64,000 nucleotides of DNA from positions 26,274,508 through 26,338,507 of the forward strand of contig NC_088776.1 in NCBI RefSeq assembly GCF_954871325.1, written 5' to 3'. The notes below the pieces were generated by a model. It searched no databases. It had not been told where the DNA came from and saw only the letters and a list, made by a program, of their open reading frames with translations. A program made the translations under genes and the position numbers. Source of the stretch: Gordionus sp. m RMFG-2023. Taxonomy: Eukaryota > Nematomorpha > Gordioida > Chordodea > Parachordodidae. Below are positions 11,601-26,600 of the stretch, piece after piece. Every line of letters begins with the position of its first letter. The first letter of the stretch is position 1.

Positions 11601-14600
11601 TAAACCCGAACCGAACTGTTCTAGTTCACAAGAAGTTTGAAAACGCGTTTGGGTTTAAGAAAAATGTCCTCTCAACCCGATTCAAAGCTCCGAGTTCGAT
11701 TTGAAGCCTTGGTCTAATCCCAATAATTGTCAAAATGGAATTTTTTATTTTTCCGAAATGCTGTATAGCAGTTTTTCTTTTGCCTTATAAAAGAGGTCGA
11801 CTATAGACAAAATGAAAACTTGAAGTTTCTACCTTTAAAATGAGTAAACCAGTTTATCAATCTTCTTGAGTGGTTAAGTAGAAAAAGGTAACGTGAGGTG
11901 TTGGTGGGGGGGGGGAGGTCATAGATCACCACCATTTTAAAACTGTTAGTTCTCGCTCAATGATTAAAAAATTTTAATTGTAATTTTAAAAAAATGTGTT
12001 TAATAATATTAGTGTATACTTATTTTCAAATTTTAATGTTTTTTATAAATTTAAAGAGTTAAAATGTGCGCTTTTGCAGCCAAAAAAATGTTTAAATCTT
12101 AAATTTTATTAAATAAATATTTATAATAACATAGTTTAGCATAATATTGATGGATAATGAAAAAAACCAGGTCAAAATATCAACAGAATTTATGTAGTAA
12201 CATTTTAAACATCTCTGGGGTTTTGCTATATTCCAGTATACCACACAAGGGTTAATAACTAATTTATGAATATAGCAGTCACTCTAAGACTCTCATAAAG
12301 TAATTCTAAAAGAATTAACAAATTAGTGGAAAATAAATAAGTTTTTTTTTATTAAGTAATATTATAATAGTAGATGATTTTTAAAAACAAGTATAAATAA
12401 CATTATCCTATAAGATTTTATATAATCATTTTTTTAAATTAAACAATATCGGACTTTTAACTTATGTCATATTTCTAAAATGACTGGAAGAAGTATTTTA
12501 AAGATTTTCTATACCTAAAGGAACAGTATTATAATTTTCTAAAGGTTCATTCGAAAAAATTAATTTCTTAATATGTTCACTCTCAACAGTTTGAAATGTA
12601 TTTATTACAAAATTTAAATAAGGAATTCTATAATAATATATATTTATCTTACTAGTGGATATCGCATTTGTTTTTTCGATGTCGAATTTAAGGAAATGTC
12701 TATTATTTTTCGTATTTTCGTCGTGTCTAATAATGGCGGATGCATAATTTTCGGTAGAAATAAAAAAATTATTTTTCACTAGAAGCCCTAACAATTTTAT
12801 GACAAAAACATCGCATATTGGGTCGTCATTTGTATCTATAAATTAAAATTAGTTACAAAATAGATTAGATGGTATTATTCAGCGATAAATATGGATATTT
12901 TCTTCTTTTTATGACATCTATTTAATCGGTAATGAGGGAAAAGGCTTTTGAGAATTTAACTATTAAAAAAATCTCTATTATTAGATAATAAAAAAATATT
13001 ATTTTTTAAATAAAGGAGAAAGCATTTTCTAGATGACTATTTGCTGATATATGTAAATAGGTGATAAAATAAATGAAAACAAATGGACAAATCGTAACCT
13101 TTTTTTTAAAGTGAAGAAATATTTTCTAAACTTTTTATTCACAAATTGCTTTTTAATAAAAAAAAATGGGTTCAGAGTCTTAAATGTTTTTAGGTTCAGA
13201 TTTGTTAAGATATCGGAAAAATATTCTGAACCCAAATTCGGCCCAGAACTTTTCAAACTTAAATTTTTTTAATTTAGGTGAAAGTAAAATTTTAATTAAC
13301 ATAATAAAAAGAAACTAATATTAAAAAATATTTCTAAAAATAATTAATATAAACTTATTTTTAAACATTTCGTAATAATGTCTAATTTAAATTTATCAAT
13401 AAATAGCCACCTCACCTTATAAATGTTTTTTCCACTTTGTTTAGAAAATAGTATTTTTTGCTACACATTTTATTATATTTTCTTATTAATAATCGATTTT
13501 TTTGTCGTATACCTCTTATTCCTAAGTTAAAGTAAAATTTTATCAAAAATACTACATCTTAAAAATAAATTATAAAACATAATACATTATATATCATTTA
13601 TTAAAACCGGATATTCTTATTTATATTTAAATAAAAACTACCCGTTAGGGTACTGGATTTATAATCTTGCAATGGTACGTTTTGAAAAGTTTCAGCTAGA
13701 TAGAATAGAGTTCGGGCCAATACGTCGATGTAAGATGAAGAAACAAGAGCGCTACTATAAGTTTAAATAAAAGTATAGATATAAAAAGGCTGTTTGTCCC
13801 CATAATTAAAGTTACCTCTTCCATAAAATTAGGATTAAAATAGATTTAATCATTTATTTTATTATAACCACTATAATTAATTATTTTAAGATGACTTGGT
13901 AAATGCAGAAACTTATAAAATAAAATGAAAGCTCAATGTCCACATAAATGGGGGGGAGGGGATTAGAAACAATTTGTCTGATAGTATCAGAGGGTAATTG
14001 TAGGCTTTTAAGGGGGGTGGGAGGTAAAAAGAATCTGGGTAGGTGGGGTGTAAATCCCTGCGGGTTGCCTTCAAAATAATTGAGACACACATATAATATA
14101 ATTTTAACTTACGGGTTTAGGTAATCGAGAAGCGAAAAACTGTGATTGGACACGAAACTAATCAAGCGTTCGTTAGCATAAGGATTGGCTTCCAACAGAT
14201 ATAAGCATGTCTTAAATCCAATTATTTTAGATAACACCTGAGTGTTTTTGAGAACACCTTCGACAACTTTACTGAGTGATTCGGCCAAAAGAGCGGACTT
14301 AGTTTAAAGATTTAGGATTTAATAGGAATAAACAAAATATAGTAATTTTAATTGGAATCAATCATATATAATTGTAATATAATTATAATGAAAATAAACT
14401 TATAAGTAACATTATTTTCCCCATACTGGGAAATTTCTGAGGCGCCCTTGTACAATACGAATAACATATTTTTTTACTATGGCAATTAATTTTCTATTTT
14501 TTTTTATCTTTTCTGATGAATTTAAAATTAAACTACCATAAATTAATCAGTTACCATTCCCATAGAAGATGAAGATTTGCACAGTCCCATCGCTAAATAG

Positions 14601-17600
14601 GGCATCAAAATTTCATCTTGATAATTTTCAGCCTGTTCTCCTTCGTACTCAAACGAATCATACAATTGACAAAACAGCTTTTGCATCCAATCAAACTGTT
14701 CCATACTACAAAATGTGTCGGATATGTAGATAATCTTTAGATTATATAATATTAATTGTTAGAGAAATTAAACATTGATTTAATTGTAAATTATATTTAT
14801 TAATTATGATATTGTAACAAATAATATTTATATCTTTATCATATGAAAATTAAAAATATGTTTAATTTGTAAAAAAAAAAAGTTGCGTCCAAATTAAATA
14901 TAGCGTTTAAATGCTGATTTCGATGAATAATTTGGAAAATAACATAGAGATCAAAAGCTCCAATTAGGGCAACGCAGCCTAAAAAGATAATCTTGGTAAA
15001 ACATTTGAATACATATATAGTACTTGAATCCAGGAAAAAGGTATTTGGGATAAAAATTCGACCAAAAAACTATGATTCTCAGCAAAAAAAACTGCCGGAG
15101 TAAAACACTTAAGAATAAAAGTCTGTGGAAAATAAATCGATATGCATTTAAATATGTAATAAAACGATTACTTAGGGTAATTTAAGGTCAAGAATTAAGG
15201 TTTATATTTTTAATTATACATGTCTGCGATTATATATATATTTTGACCCATGCGTGGTTTGGTTCAAAGAAGCCCATCAAGAATTTATAAAATGAAAAAT
15301 CATAAATTTGGATTATTAATGGTTTAAATAATATTACAAATTCAGTGTGCGTTCGGAAAAATATTTTCAAATGATCCGGCCCGGAAAATCTCTACATAAG
15401 TTGACTGGCGCAGCTTAAATTTATAATCCGACTCATTTCCGAAATTTTAAATGGGCTGAGCCGTGCAGATCTCTGATGTCAATATAATACACTGATGTAA
15501 TATTTATCGAATTTGGTTAAAATTCCCTTTCAATTTTTTATATCTTCCATATTGAGGTTTTAAATACCTTACTCCTAAGTGTTTTAGCAATTTGTCAGTG
15601 CGTCATTCACTGTAGGTGCTGGTTTATCAAACACGAATTTTTTTGAACAAGGTCATATGGCAAGGATTTTGCATTTTTGCAGTATTTGTTTATAATCATA
15701 GCCAAAATAATTGTAATTTTGGCAATATTGTATTGCAAAACTATAAATTAAACGCATATTTATAACGTTAAATCTTAGAAATCACTATATTGCTTCATCC
15801 TAATTCTAGATATATTATTTTATCTTAAGAAAAGAAGCGAAAAAATCATTTTCTATTTTATTTTTAAGATTTTTTTAATAGCTCGGGGCCCAATTTTAAA
15901 AAGAAAAATATAAGCCTCGGATCAACCCTATTTATTAAATTTTTAAGCCTGGACCATGCCCCATTTAATTCGAGTTGACTAGCTGGGGTATTCCGAGGTG
16001 ACAAACTATCTACCCCCCTCTACCTCCTTTAATTTAACTGATATACTTGATGTGGATATATATACACAATTAAAAAGATAAGAGTATAATTCTTGACCTT
16101 AAATATTAGTGTTTCCGGAGCTTTTTAGTAGTATTTTTTCCATAAACTTTATTTCATACTACCATAGTGCTTATGTATTGATCAGGGCTATTCTTATTTA
16201 ATAAATAACATTTTCTCCAAGCCATGTATGGACTAATTAAATTTTATTATTATCTGAAAACATGTACCGATTTGATTAACTCGAGCAATAATTTTCGACG
16301 CGGTAACCATTTTAAGCCATCGAACGCTTTTTTATTGACATTCGAGTGATCGAGCTTAACTCTGAACCTTTTTACAAAAGAAAATAAATAAAAAGTATTT
16401 TTTTTAATCTATTTAGGGAGATAATTATATATGAGAAACAATTTGCAATTATGCATAGTAAAATGAATAATAAAACCCTTCGACAGGAAAATCGCCGTAA
16501 AAGTTAAAGGATTCGTTATCTTTGCTTTCGAGTTCGTCAAAATGTTTAGTGGCTAAAGTATCGCGTATAAAACACATAGCTCCCTGGTATATATCGGTTA
16601 TAAGTCTCAAACAAGATTTCATATCACAGCGACTAGAGTAATATAATGGAGGGGGTGGGTTATTATTAGCTGGGGTAATGGTTGATATTAATATAGTATC
16701 ATTTTTAGATGAATTTTCCATAATGGCCATTTCCGAAGAATTAGAACTCAGTTGAGATTTAGGCACGCGTTTAAGCCCCATTACTAGCCAGGCGTACTGC
16801 GGTGATATCTTAGGAATAAAAGATGTATAATTTTTATTAAAAAATATTCAATTTTGTCTATATAGTTTTAAAATTTCTTTAAATCTCATTAACCTGTCCA
16901 AGGTTGTGTGTAGGATACAATAGATGTCTGTAGGGCCAGATAGGACTTTCAGCTGACCAATGCTTCGGACTAGACGACAAGGAAAAATATTTATGCAAAC
17001 GCCCCAAGTGTTTCCCATATCTGTAAAAGCATCATATAATATATATTTATATTTTATTTCTGACTAATTATGCGTATATCTTGTTTCTCATTAAAAAAAA
17101 TTAATTATAAATAATATAAACATTATTATAATTATGCAATAAAATATACTATACCTCATAAAAAAGGCATAATTTGCAAGGATTATTGCAACTTGTAAAT
17201 TAATTAATTTACCAAATTTATAAATAATTAATTAAATAAAATCTTGTATAAAAGTATATTATATATCGTTAGAAGCTAATTGTTCAATTTCAAGTATCTA
17301 AAAACATACTTAATATTAACGTCTATGTATTTGAAGAATCCGCAAACTTCAGGGTCCGGAAACTGGCTGTCTAAAGGGTTACCAGGGAATGGGGTCAGAA
17401 TAGTGTAGCACACTAAAAGAGTCATAGTTTGACAGGCTACGCAAGATATGTGTAATTTTTCGAGGTCTTCTTCGTCACCGTTTACATTCGTATCCGAATG
17501 AGAAATTATGAGATTTAAGGCCCCAGATAAAATCACGCATATCTCTTGGAAAACATGAGTATCGGCCCAACCTTAAGAATAAATTTATTATATATATCTT

Positions 17601-20600
17601 AAATCTTAAGTATATAATCCTTAAAAATAATTTAAATAAAATAGAAAAAGACAATATATAAAAAAGAGGTGTGGGCTTAACAAATAAAGCTTCCCTGGAG
17701 AATTTCAACTTGAATCTTCTGCTCTAAGTAGTAGAATTCAAGGCATTTCCCCTAAAATCCGGTATTCTTTCTTATGGTCTAAAGAAGCCTTTGGGCCTAA
17801 ATGATCATGAATACTGGCTATTACAGGGATTAAAAGGTTATTGCAAGACAGTTCAGAGTATATTTATTAATCGCCGTTGTTAAGAGGCTAACAAAATAAA
17901 TTAAGGGTGTTATAGGAGATCCAGATGACTTGATTAGGATATTTTTACAATAAATACAATGAAAGAGAGCTCGAGAACGACATGGAAAATGGCCTAAAAC
18001 ATAAACCCTCCCTACAATGAGTAAAATAGGCTTTTTTTTAAAAAAAAATTTTTATTATTCGATTTGAAATGCTGATGCTTTTTAAATTATAAAACTCATT
18101 TTCAAGAATTAATTTGTATTACATCAATTAATCGTTTTTCAAATAGTCTTACCACCTTTAGTACCTACTTGCAATATAGAGGGATCTTCTAAATCAAATT
18201 AAAACATAAGGGTCACTTAACTATTGAACGGCTTAATGGACTGGAACGAAGATCCCGGATACGATCCTAATTTTCTTAATCTTCAAATAAATATAATTCA
18301 TATAGGAGACCAGTGTTAGTCGGCGAAATTTTTGTCAAAATCATCATAGGCCCAAAAATAATGGTTGTATTTGAATTTACAAAATACCATGAGACAGCTC
18401 AAACACTAGCTAAAGTTATACATTGATAAATTTTTAAAATATTTTATACTTTTTCTCAATGAGACAGCTCAAACACTTACCTAAAGTTATACGATAAATT
18501 TTTAAAATATTTTATCTTTTTCTCGAGATTTATTCTAGTAAAAGTAAATTTTTGCCCCAAACCTGGAGCTTGTATACCAATTGGTTTATTAACTATCTTA
18601 TAGGATAATTTATATGATTATTCCATTATTTTCAAGGAAAATGATTTATTGATATATAAATAATTGGGGCCAGTGTGGGGCGGGGGAAAGATCGACATCA
18701 GTATGGTGCGAATGGGGATGAGGACAAGGGGAGCTCGTGGGAATCTTAGTCATTAGTCACGTATCTAAATCGGTTAGAGGAGAATATAATCGTGATTGGT
18801 AAATTAGGAAAGACACCAATTTCGGTGGATATCGCACAACTTATTAGGGTTGCTTTTGGGGGCTGACACGTATAAAATAGAAGTCATATGATCAAGTTAA
18901 ATCAAAACCAAAATAAGTAAATCCCTTTTTTTATTTGCATAAAAATTTAATCCAAAAAGTGAGTAAATATATAAATTCCACAATTAATTAAATTATAATA
19001 AAAAGTAGAAAATAATTTCTATAAAAATTTAATGATCAAGTTCTTCATTTTTACTTGCTCTTTATAAGAAAATTATATTTTCAAAGTACTCTTTAGGGAT
19101 CAGTGTAGCGACAAGGGGAATGGGGGTTGGACTCCCCCCCCCCCACTTCCAGAGCACAAAAATGCAGATTATACATTTAAGAGCTTAAAAAACTATTTTA
19201 TATTCAAATAAATACCTCTAACAATATAAAGTTTGTTGAATTAATAAATTAAAATTTTCTGAAGTTTATATTTCTGGAAAGATATCAACAATTAAATTTA
19301 TATCAATTCTTTAATATATTATCAAAAAATATGCAAAGTAAGGATAGTTTAGTGGCTTTTTAAAGGACTTGAGGTTATAAATGAAAAATATTAGTAGAAT
19401 GATTGATAAAAAAATGTTCCTAATACTGCTAAATATTTGTGTGCATCAATTTTCCAAAACCCATTTATCATTTCAATCGTTTAAAATTTTTAAAACTATT
19501 ATAATCAGTAGATATCTTCAACGAAAATCTAAATATAGTTGAAGCAACGAATGAAGCCAAAATGTATCTTAGATTATTTGATGAATTTGTATAAAATGAT
19601 AGTTTGGGCTAATATTAAGATATAAGTGGTATCCCTCTATCAGAGCCTCCCAACAAAAGCAGGTACCCATTTTTAGTATTATTTGAAGAATATTTAAGAA
19701 TATCTTAAGTTTCAGAAATATTAGGACTAGTGAGTTAGTGACTAAAAAAAAAATATTAACAATTTCTAATACACAAATACAATTATAAATAATGATAAAA
19801 TATTAAATATTCCGAAATAAAGGTCTCGAAAAAGAAGTTTGTAAAAAAATATAAATATTTTAAACATTTAAAATTTGATATATAAATTTAAATTATATTT
19901 GAAATAAATAAATGTTGGGAATATACATTAATGCATAAAAGTATTCTTAAGAATTATTGTATGTATATAAATTTACAGTATTCATGAAAAATTATGGTAT
20001 ATTAAAAAATTGGGGAAAAATATAATTATGAAACATATTATAAATTTATAATGTAAAATTCAATCTTCTTTGGGATTGAGCTAATTTTTCAATAATTTTA
20101 TCAGTGCTTGGTATCAACTCCGTAGTTATATCAAGAAGGGCTAACGCCCATTTTATCAGTGTGATAAATGCTATATAAGATATTATTATATTTCATACAT
20201 TTTATATTACATTCTATTTGGATTATTTTATCATGATGATTGAGATTATATATTTTATAGTGAATTCAATAATAAAGTGATATGTAATAAAATTTACTTT
20301 AATGGCGACGAAGGTTTTTATAAATAAAGAAGAAAAATAAATTACTGTAATTGGTAAAAGTGATGAATCAAATATTTTAATTAATGAGAGTGGTGAAATG
20401 AATATTTTATGTGAAACGAACACAAGTAAAATTTGATAATTTTGATAAACAAAACAATTTTCAGGACTATATTAAATATATAGATTATGTGTTGGAGATA
20501 AGAGGGATAAAGATACCAAGAAAAAAAAATAATATTTGCATATATAGGTATTCAGTGGCGTAGCCAGAATTTATCCAAAGGGGAAGGGTTAAAATTTTTT

Positions 20601-23600
20601 TTTTGGGGGGGGGGGGGGGGTGGCTAAGCCCCAAACTCCCTTTCCTCTGGTCTTTAGCTGGGTTTCTAAAGAATATTATATAATATTGATTTTTCAGTAG
20701 TTATCTTTATACAAATACTAATTCTAAAATTTGCCAATATTTTGTGCTTTATTCTGAGTTGAGGAAATCAATATTAACTATTATACACAGAGGGCATCCA
20801 GGAATAAATGCTAAGAAATCATTTTTAGAATGTACTGTTGGTGGCCTAATTGCGATAAAGCATTGAACAACACATTCGTCAATGTATGCCATGTCAAAGT
20901 AACCGGTCGAATATAATGGAGGTTCCTTTATATTCGTGGAACATCTCTAATATGCCTAGGGACACATTCATCTGTTAGTTGGAGTTGATAAGCACATTCT
21001 AAAAAGGATTGAGATCTAGTTGATGAGAGAAACCACGTCTACAACAATGATCAGGGCGCTAAGGAAATAGTTTGCACGTTTTGAAGCGCCAATACTTGTG
21101 TCAGAAAATGGCCCTCAGTTTATTTCTGGAGAATTTCGAATATTCTGTTTATAAAAAAATATTACAATAATACAATCAACACCTTACTATCCCAAAACTA
21201 ATGGGTTAGCTGAAAGAACAATACGAACTAAGAGTCAATATCTTGCCACTAGAAAAGATATTAAGGAGCCAGAGGAAGCTATGGGAGAAGTTTTGACATC
21301 ATACAGAATGGGCGAGCACCAATCAACTGGACGTTCACCGACAAAATTATTGTTGGGGCGCAATCTAAAAACTGAATTAGATTGGTTATATCCACATGTT
21401 AAGGATGAGATGAAACAATCTAATATGCGACAAAAGACAGCGTATGATGAACACATTCAAATGAGGGAATTCTAGGTTTCACAACCTGTATGGGTACATA
21501 ATGAAATCAATTCCGGTTGGAGAGAAGGAAATATAAAATACAGAACTGGTAGATATTTTTATTTGGTAGAAAGTAAAGATAGAACAATACGAAAGCATGA
21601 GGTTCAACTGCGAAAACGGGATGTAGCGAAAGAAATAGAGAAGTCAGGGAAAGAGGAAGAAAATATGGAATCGGAAATAATTAAGAATTTGGAAAATATA
21701 GAAGGACCACCTATAGAGGGAGATAACGGCGAAACGGAAAAGACTAATGAAAATTCGGGTCCCCAGGATATGTTTTCATTACCTCGAGAACTAGAAACAA
21801 CAATGAGGAGGAAATCACAAAGATCGAGGAAGACTACACATCGTCTGATAGAGGAGTTTAAAATCTTAAGTGTGGGGAAATATGATAAATGACATATAAG
21901 ATGTTATTATAGTTGATACATTTTATATTACATTCTATTTGGATTATAATGATAATTGACATTATATTTATATATTTTCTAGTGAATGCAACAATAAAGT
22001 GATATGTAATATAATTTACTTTACTCAGTAGTGTAAATAGCTCGATTTAAACCGGTTTTTAAATAAAGCTAACTCAGTATTTTATACAGAAAAATTTTAA
22101 CCACGTCTGAATATTTTGCTCATAGATGGTACAAGGGTTCTGACATCAATTAGCGAAACCTCGAGGTTTAAGCAATATTTTGAGGTTATAGATCCGTTTA
22201 ACAACACTACTTCTCAAAGTTTTTATTCTTGGTAATTAAGATAATATTCTTTCATTGGTAGTACCAGTATGTAGAGTTGCCAAAATATATAAGTCTAAAA
22301 TGTAAATAAAGTAAGGTCCTTTAATTTTGGCATAATTTTTAAATAAAATAAAAATTATTAAGTAAATATCCATTAAATTTAAATATGATGATATTTATGT
22401 TAAATTTTAGATATATAAAGTGACATAACTCCTAGACCCACGTTCAGCCCAGTCTATGATTTTGTACAAATATAAAACAGTCTGGTATCTACAGAAAGAA
22501 AATTTAAAAAAAAACCTTTTTTCTATGGCCATTTCCGGTTTTGGATATTAATAGGGTATCTATTACATTTATTTATATGCCATATAAGATCCATTATTAT
22601 TCTATATAATAAAATTTTAATTATTGCATTAACTTAATATATTCTTAAGATATTTGAAAATTAATGAAGTGTATTTTGTCAAAGATGTACCATTTTTCTG
22701 CTCTTTAAACGCCCATATCTTAGCGAGTAGAGTAAGTTGAGTAAAAAAGTAAAATTTTATTTTTTTCTTAGTTATAGTAAATGCTATAAATAAAATTAAA
22801 ATAATTCTGAGGGAGTCGGGTTGAAACCTTGGTTGATTTGATATGGAATTCATCATATATATTCATGATAATTTAAAATGATTTATATTTCACCAATAAG
22901 TTCCTTAGATACAATCATTAAATAAAATTAATATAAAAAATATATAACCCGCATATATTTATTTTAGAATCGGGAAATCATGAATTTTAATATTTAAACA
23001 GAGGATAATTTTTATATCACGGCATAATAATTTAATAAATAAGTAAACAAATATTAAGAAACAGGTAAATCTAAAAGAAATAATTTGATTTTACCAAGGT
23101 TAATCACTCGACTGCAAAATATATTGAACACATCATAATATTCGTAGTATTTCTCGGGTAACAAGGAATTGAAGGATATTATGGAATTAAAATCTTGGAC
23201 TTCTTTAGAATCCTTTGGCTCAATAGGTAGCTCATTGATCACTGGTTGCTTCAGAATTGCATATTTATTAAGGGATGGCAATCTAAAAAGGTCTGAATAA
23301 TTTGTTATCAATAATAGGAAAAATAAATTTTTTATTATGCTGTTTACGTACAATATAATGTCCGATAAATATGAGCCTCATGGAATAGAATAGCGTTTCT
23401 CCCGTTCTCGTTATAATTATCAAACCAGCTTAGTAAGCAATCAATTAAACCTAAATAATTCTAAAAAAATAATATAAATTTTAATCAACCTTTTAAATCA
23501 GGTGTAGATTTGGACACTGCTGGATAGGTTATCATTTGATAAATGTAACATATGATCAACTCTACTAAATTTGACTCATAAAACTTCTGGCAATTGAGTT

Positions 23601-26600
23601 TTAATATGCTTGCCATGCATTTAAGGATACACAACTTAGGATATCTCGATATTTGGTATAAGCGGAGTGTTTTCGAATCAGACAAATAGGAAGTAAATAT
23701 CTTTATTGCAAGCATGCATATTTTAAATATTATAACGCAAATATAAAATTTATTTTACTTTTAATTCGTATGTAATAAACGTAACAATTGTCTTAATTTG
23801 TTCATATTCCAGCACAAGGTAATTGATCAATAGAGGGTGGAGTGTTGCAATTTCTAGGCATTCACTTATATTTTCGAGATATGAAAATGCTTTTATAAAA
23901 ATTAAAAATAACACTTATAATAATTCATAGGCGGCTCTTAAATGCAGGGAAATATAAGCTTAAATTTCGATTAATGATTGAAGTTAAGCCATAAACCAAA
24001 AAAACAGTCGAATCAAGTCGGAATCCGTTTCATGTGAATATCAAAGTAGAATAATTTAATATTATATTATGGTAGTTAAGTTCTAGTATAGTTTTATTTT
24101 TTTTAATATTGTGCCTTATAAATTTCATAGTGTAAAAATATTCTTTAAAATATCTAGATAACTTGCAAAAATCATAATATGAACTGTTTTCAAACAATAA
24201 CGTAAAATATTAGGAAAAACAACAATTTAATTACCCTACAAGTCCTGATACCTTATCTATCAAATAAAACTATTTATTTAATTCAGAGACCTGTATGTTT
24301 AGCCCGAACAGTGGCGTAGACAAGGGGGTGGGGGTTGAAACCCCCCATCACCCCTCAAAAAAAAATTTTTTTTAATTTTTTTTAATTTTATTTAAAAAAC
24401 TGTTTCAATTTAGAAATAAAATAAATAATATATACGATATTAAAATGAAATATATTTTTATGAACCAATAAAATATTAAATAACAATTAAATATATATTG
24501 TAAATATATTTTTATTGTTTAATTAGATATTTTAAATTTAATAATAAAATTTAAATTGTTAAACTAAATTTAGATAGTTTTTAAAATTTTTATTTAATTC
24601 CCACATGGATATAAGAAAATTTTTACTAAATAAAGGTATATTTAAATTGATTTAGAAAATTTATGTAATTTGATTTAGAAATAACAAAATCCTCAAATGA
24701 TGATGGTAATGGTATTCACTTTTATAATATCTTTTATTTATTGCAATTAGAAATACAACCAACATATCAGGGAAAACAAATGAGTTAGCTAAAATAAAAT
24801 CATAAAATGATAATGGTATAATTCTAAATTATCATTTATAAGTTCTCTTAATTTTTTATAATTAGAAAAATTATGTATTATTAAAGAATCTGAGCTCTCA
24901 GTTGATTTGGCTGGAAAATCATCAAATGATGGTATGGTATTTTATAATATAATTGAGTTCTATTTTTTTATTTGTAAATTATATTTTTATTTGAGTTATT
25001 AAAATTTTGCAATGTGCTTTATTTAGTTATAACCCTTTTTTATATGAAAAGCTCATCATTTTGATTATTGTAAATTCCCAAATAATCTTTAGATATTACA
25101 ACATTCACAAGCAGAGTTGGCAGTATTGTGAAAACTTGTATCTTAGATAAAAACAAATAATTTCCTTCTATGTCTTACCCTGTCTTTTAAATTTGAAATA
25201 GATAACTTGAATCTTTATTTAAGATATATTTTTAATAAACTATATTCTTTTCTTGTTGTGCTGCTCAAGTCTGAACTCTACAATTCACATTGAAATATAT
25301 ATTTTAAAATTTAAAAAAAATATAGAAAATCAATGTCCTCAAAAAGATATTTCATTATACTTAAAATTTCAGTTTAAAAATGAAAAATTGTTGGCTGTGG
25401 AAAATATTTTGGCACCTGAAAAATGCTATAAATTTCCATTGTCTTTGGATAAAAGAAACTTAACATTTCAAACATCGTGGCTTAACAAATATGCTTATTC
25501 AGCTAATGAAAAGGGAGCTTTTGTAAAGTGTGCGTCATTTTTTCACCAAGATATGTTGGACCCGGGTTACAAAAACTCAAAACATTGGTAAGTCAAGTAT
25601 ATACAAGATGGAAAGATGCTCTTGAAAATTTTAATTATCATCAACAAAATAAATATCATCTCAATTCTTGTGAGATATCTGATGCTTTAAAAGCCATCTC
25701 TATGAATCAAAAGATATCAATATCTAATGTATTGAATAAAAAAAAAATTGATATTGTTACAACCAACAGAGCCAGAATAATTATAATTGATGCAATCATT
25801 TGGCTAGGGAGGCAGGGCTTAGCATTAAGATCTCATAGAGTATCAGCTGGCCCCTTAACACTTTCATCTTCTTTAATGAAGGGAATTTTAAGGAATTGCT
25901 GAAACTTTTATGCAACAATAATGATAATTATATAAAGCTTTTTGAAAGCTCGGCTAAAAATGCCACCTACCTTAGTCCATGCATTCAAAATGAAATTATA
26001 TTCATATGCAATAAGTTTATATTGAAAGAAATTTCTACAAAAGTGAAAGCATCACCATTTTTTAGTGTTCTGGCGGATGAGACATCGGATGTTAGTAACA
26101 TAGAGCAATTATCCATAGCAATAAGGTTTATTGATATGGAATCGGGTCATTATAAAATGAAGGACTCTTTGTTCAATTTATTGATTTACATGACACTAAA
26201 TCAGAGACGATAGCCAAAGAAATTTTAGCATCCCTTCAAGATCTAGATTTAAATCTAATGAGAGGCCAAGGGATATGATGGAGCTCCCTTAATGAGTGGT
26301 CATGTTAAGGGAGTGCAGTCAAGAATTAGAGAGCTTTATAACACCGCTTTGTATGTTCACTGCAGCTCACATTGCCTAAATTTGATGATATCCGAGGCAT
26401 GTGATTCGAGACATCCGGAACAGTTTACGTAAATTTTTTTTAATTTAATTGGAATTTATTAGATTTTATTATGTATTATAGATATATTTTTATAATTTAA
26501 TATATTTTTCAAAATTTAGAAACAATATCGTCGGTTTGTGACTTTTTCACACCACCCAAAAAGAGACAGTTATTTATCCGAACTGATGATATTGATTCAA

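Larger units (their letters stand above)
20162..22023 (+). mobile_element. Short Ty3/gypsy element B with paired LTRs
   Basis: Two 141-bp LTRs flank about 1.6 kb that keeps only the integrase end of pol and a C-terminal charged tail. PBS-like TGGCGACGAAGG directly follows the 5' LTR, and purine-rich GTGGGGAAATA precedes the 3' LTR. A hAT tip at 20,553 lies in the gap where gag, protease and RT should be. It lies in intron 17,572-23,094 of HTT, antisense to the gene. Confidence 0.88.

Noticed and set aside
16860-17022. Alternative reading of HTT exon 22 (MGNTWGVCINIF...)
   Set aside because: It is open and protein-like, but out of phase with exon 21. The in-phase frame matches human HTT.
18661-18720. 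Another hAT tip (CCAGTGTGGGGCGGGGG)
   Set aside because: G-rich, but lacks the TAGCC/TAGCG part of the tip and any subterminal words.
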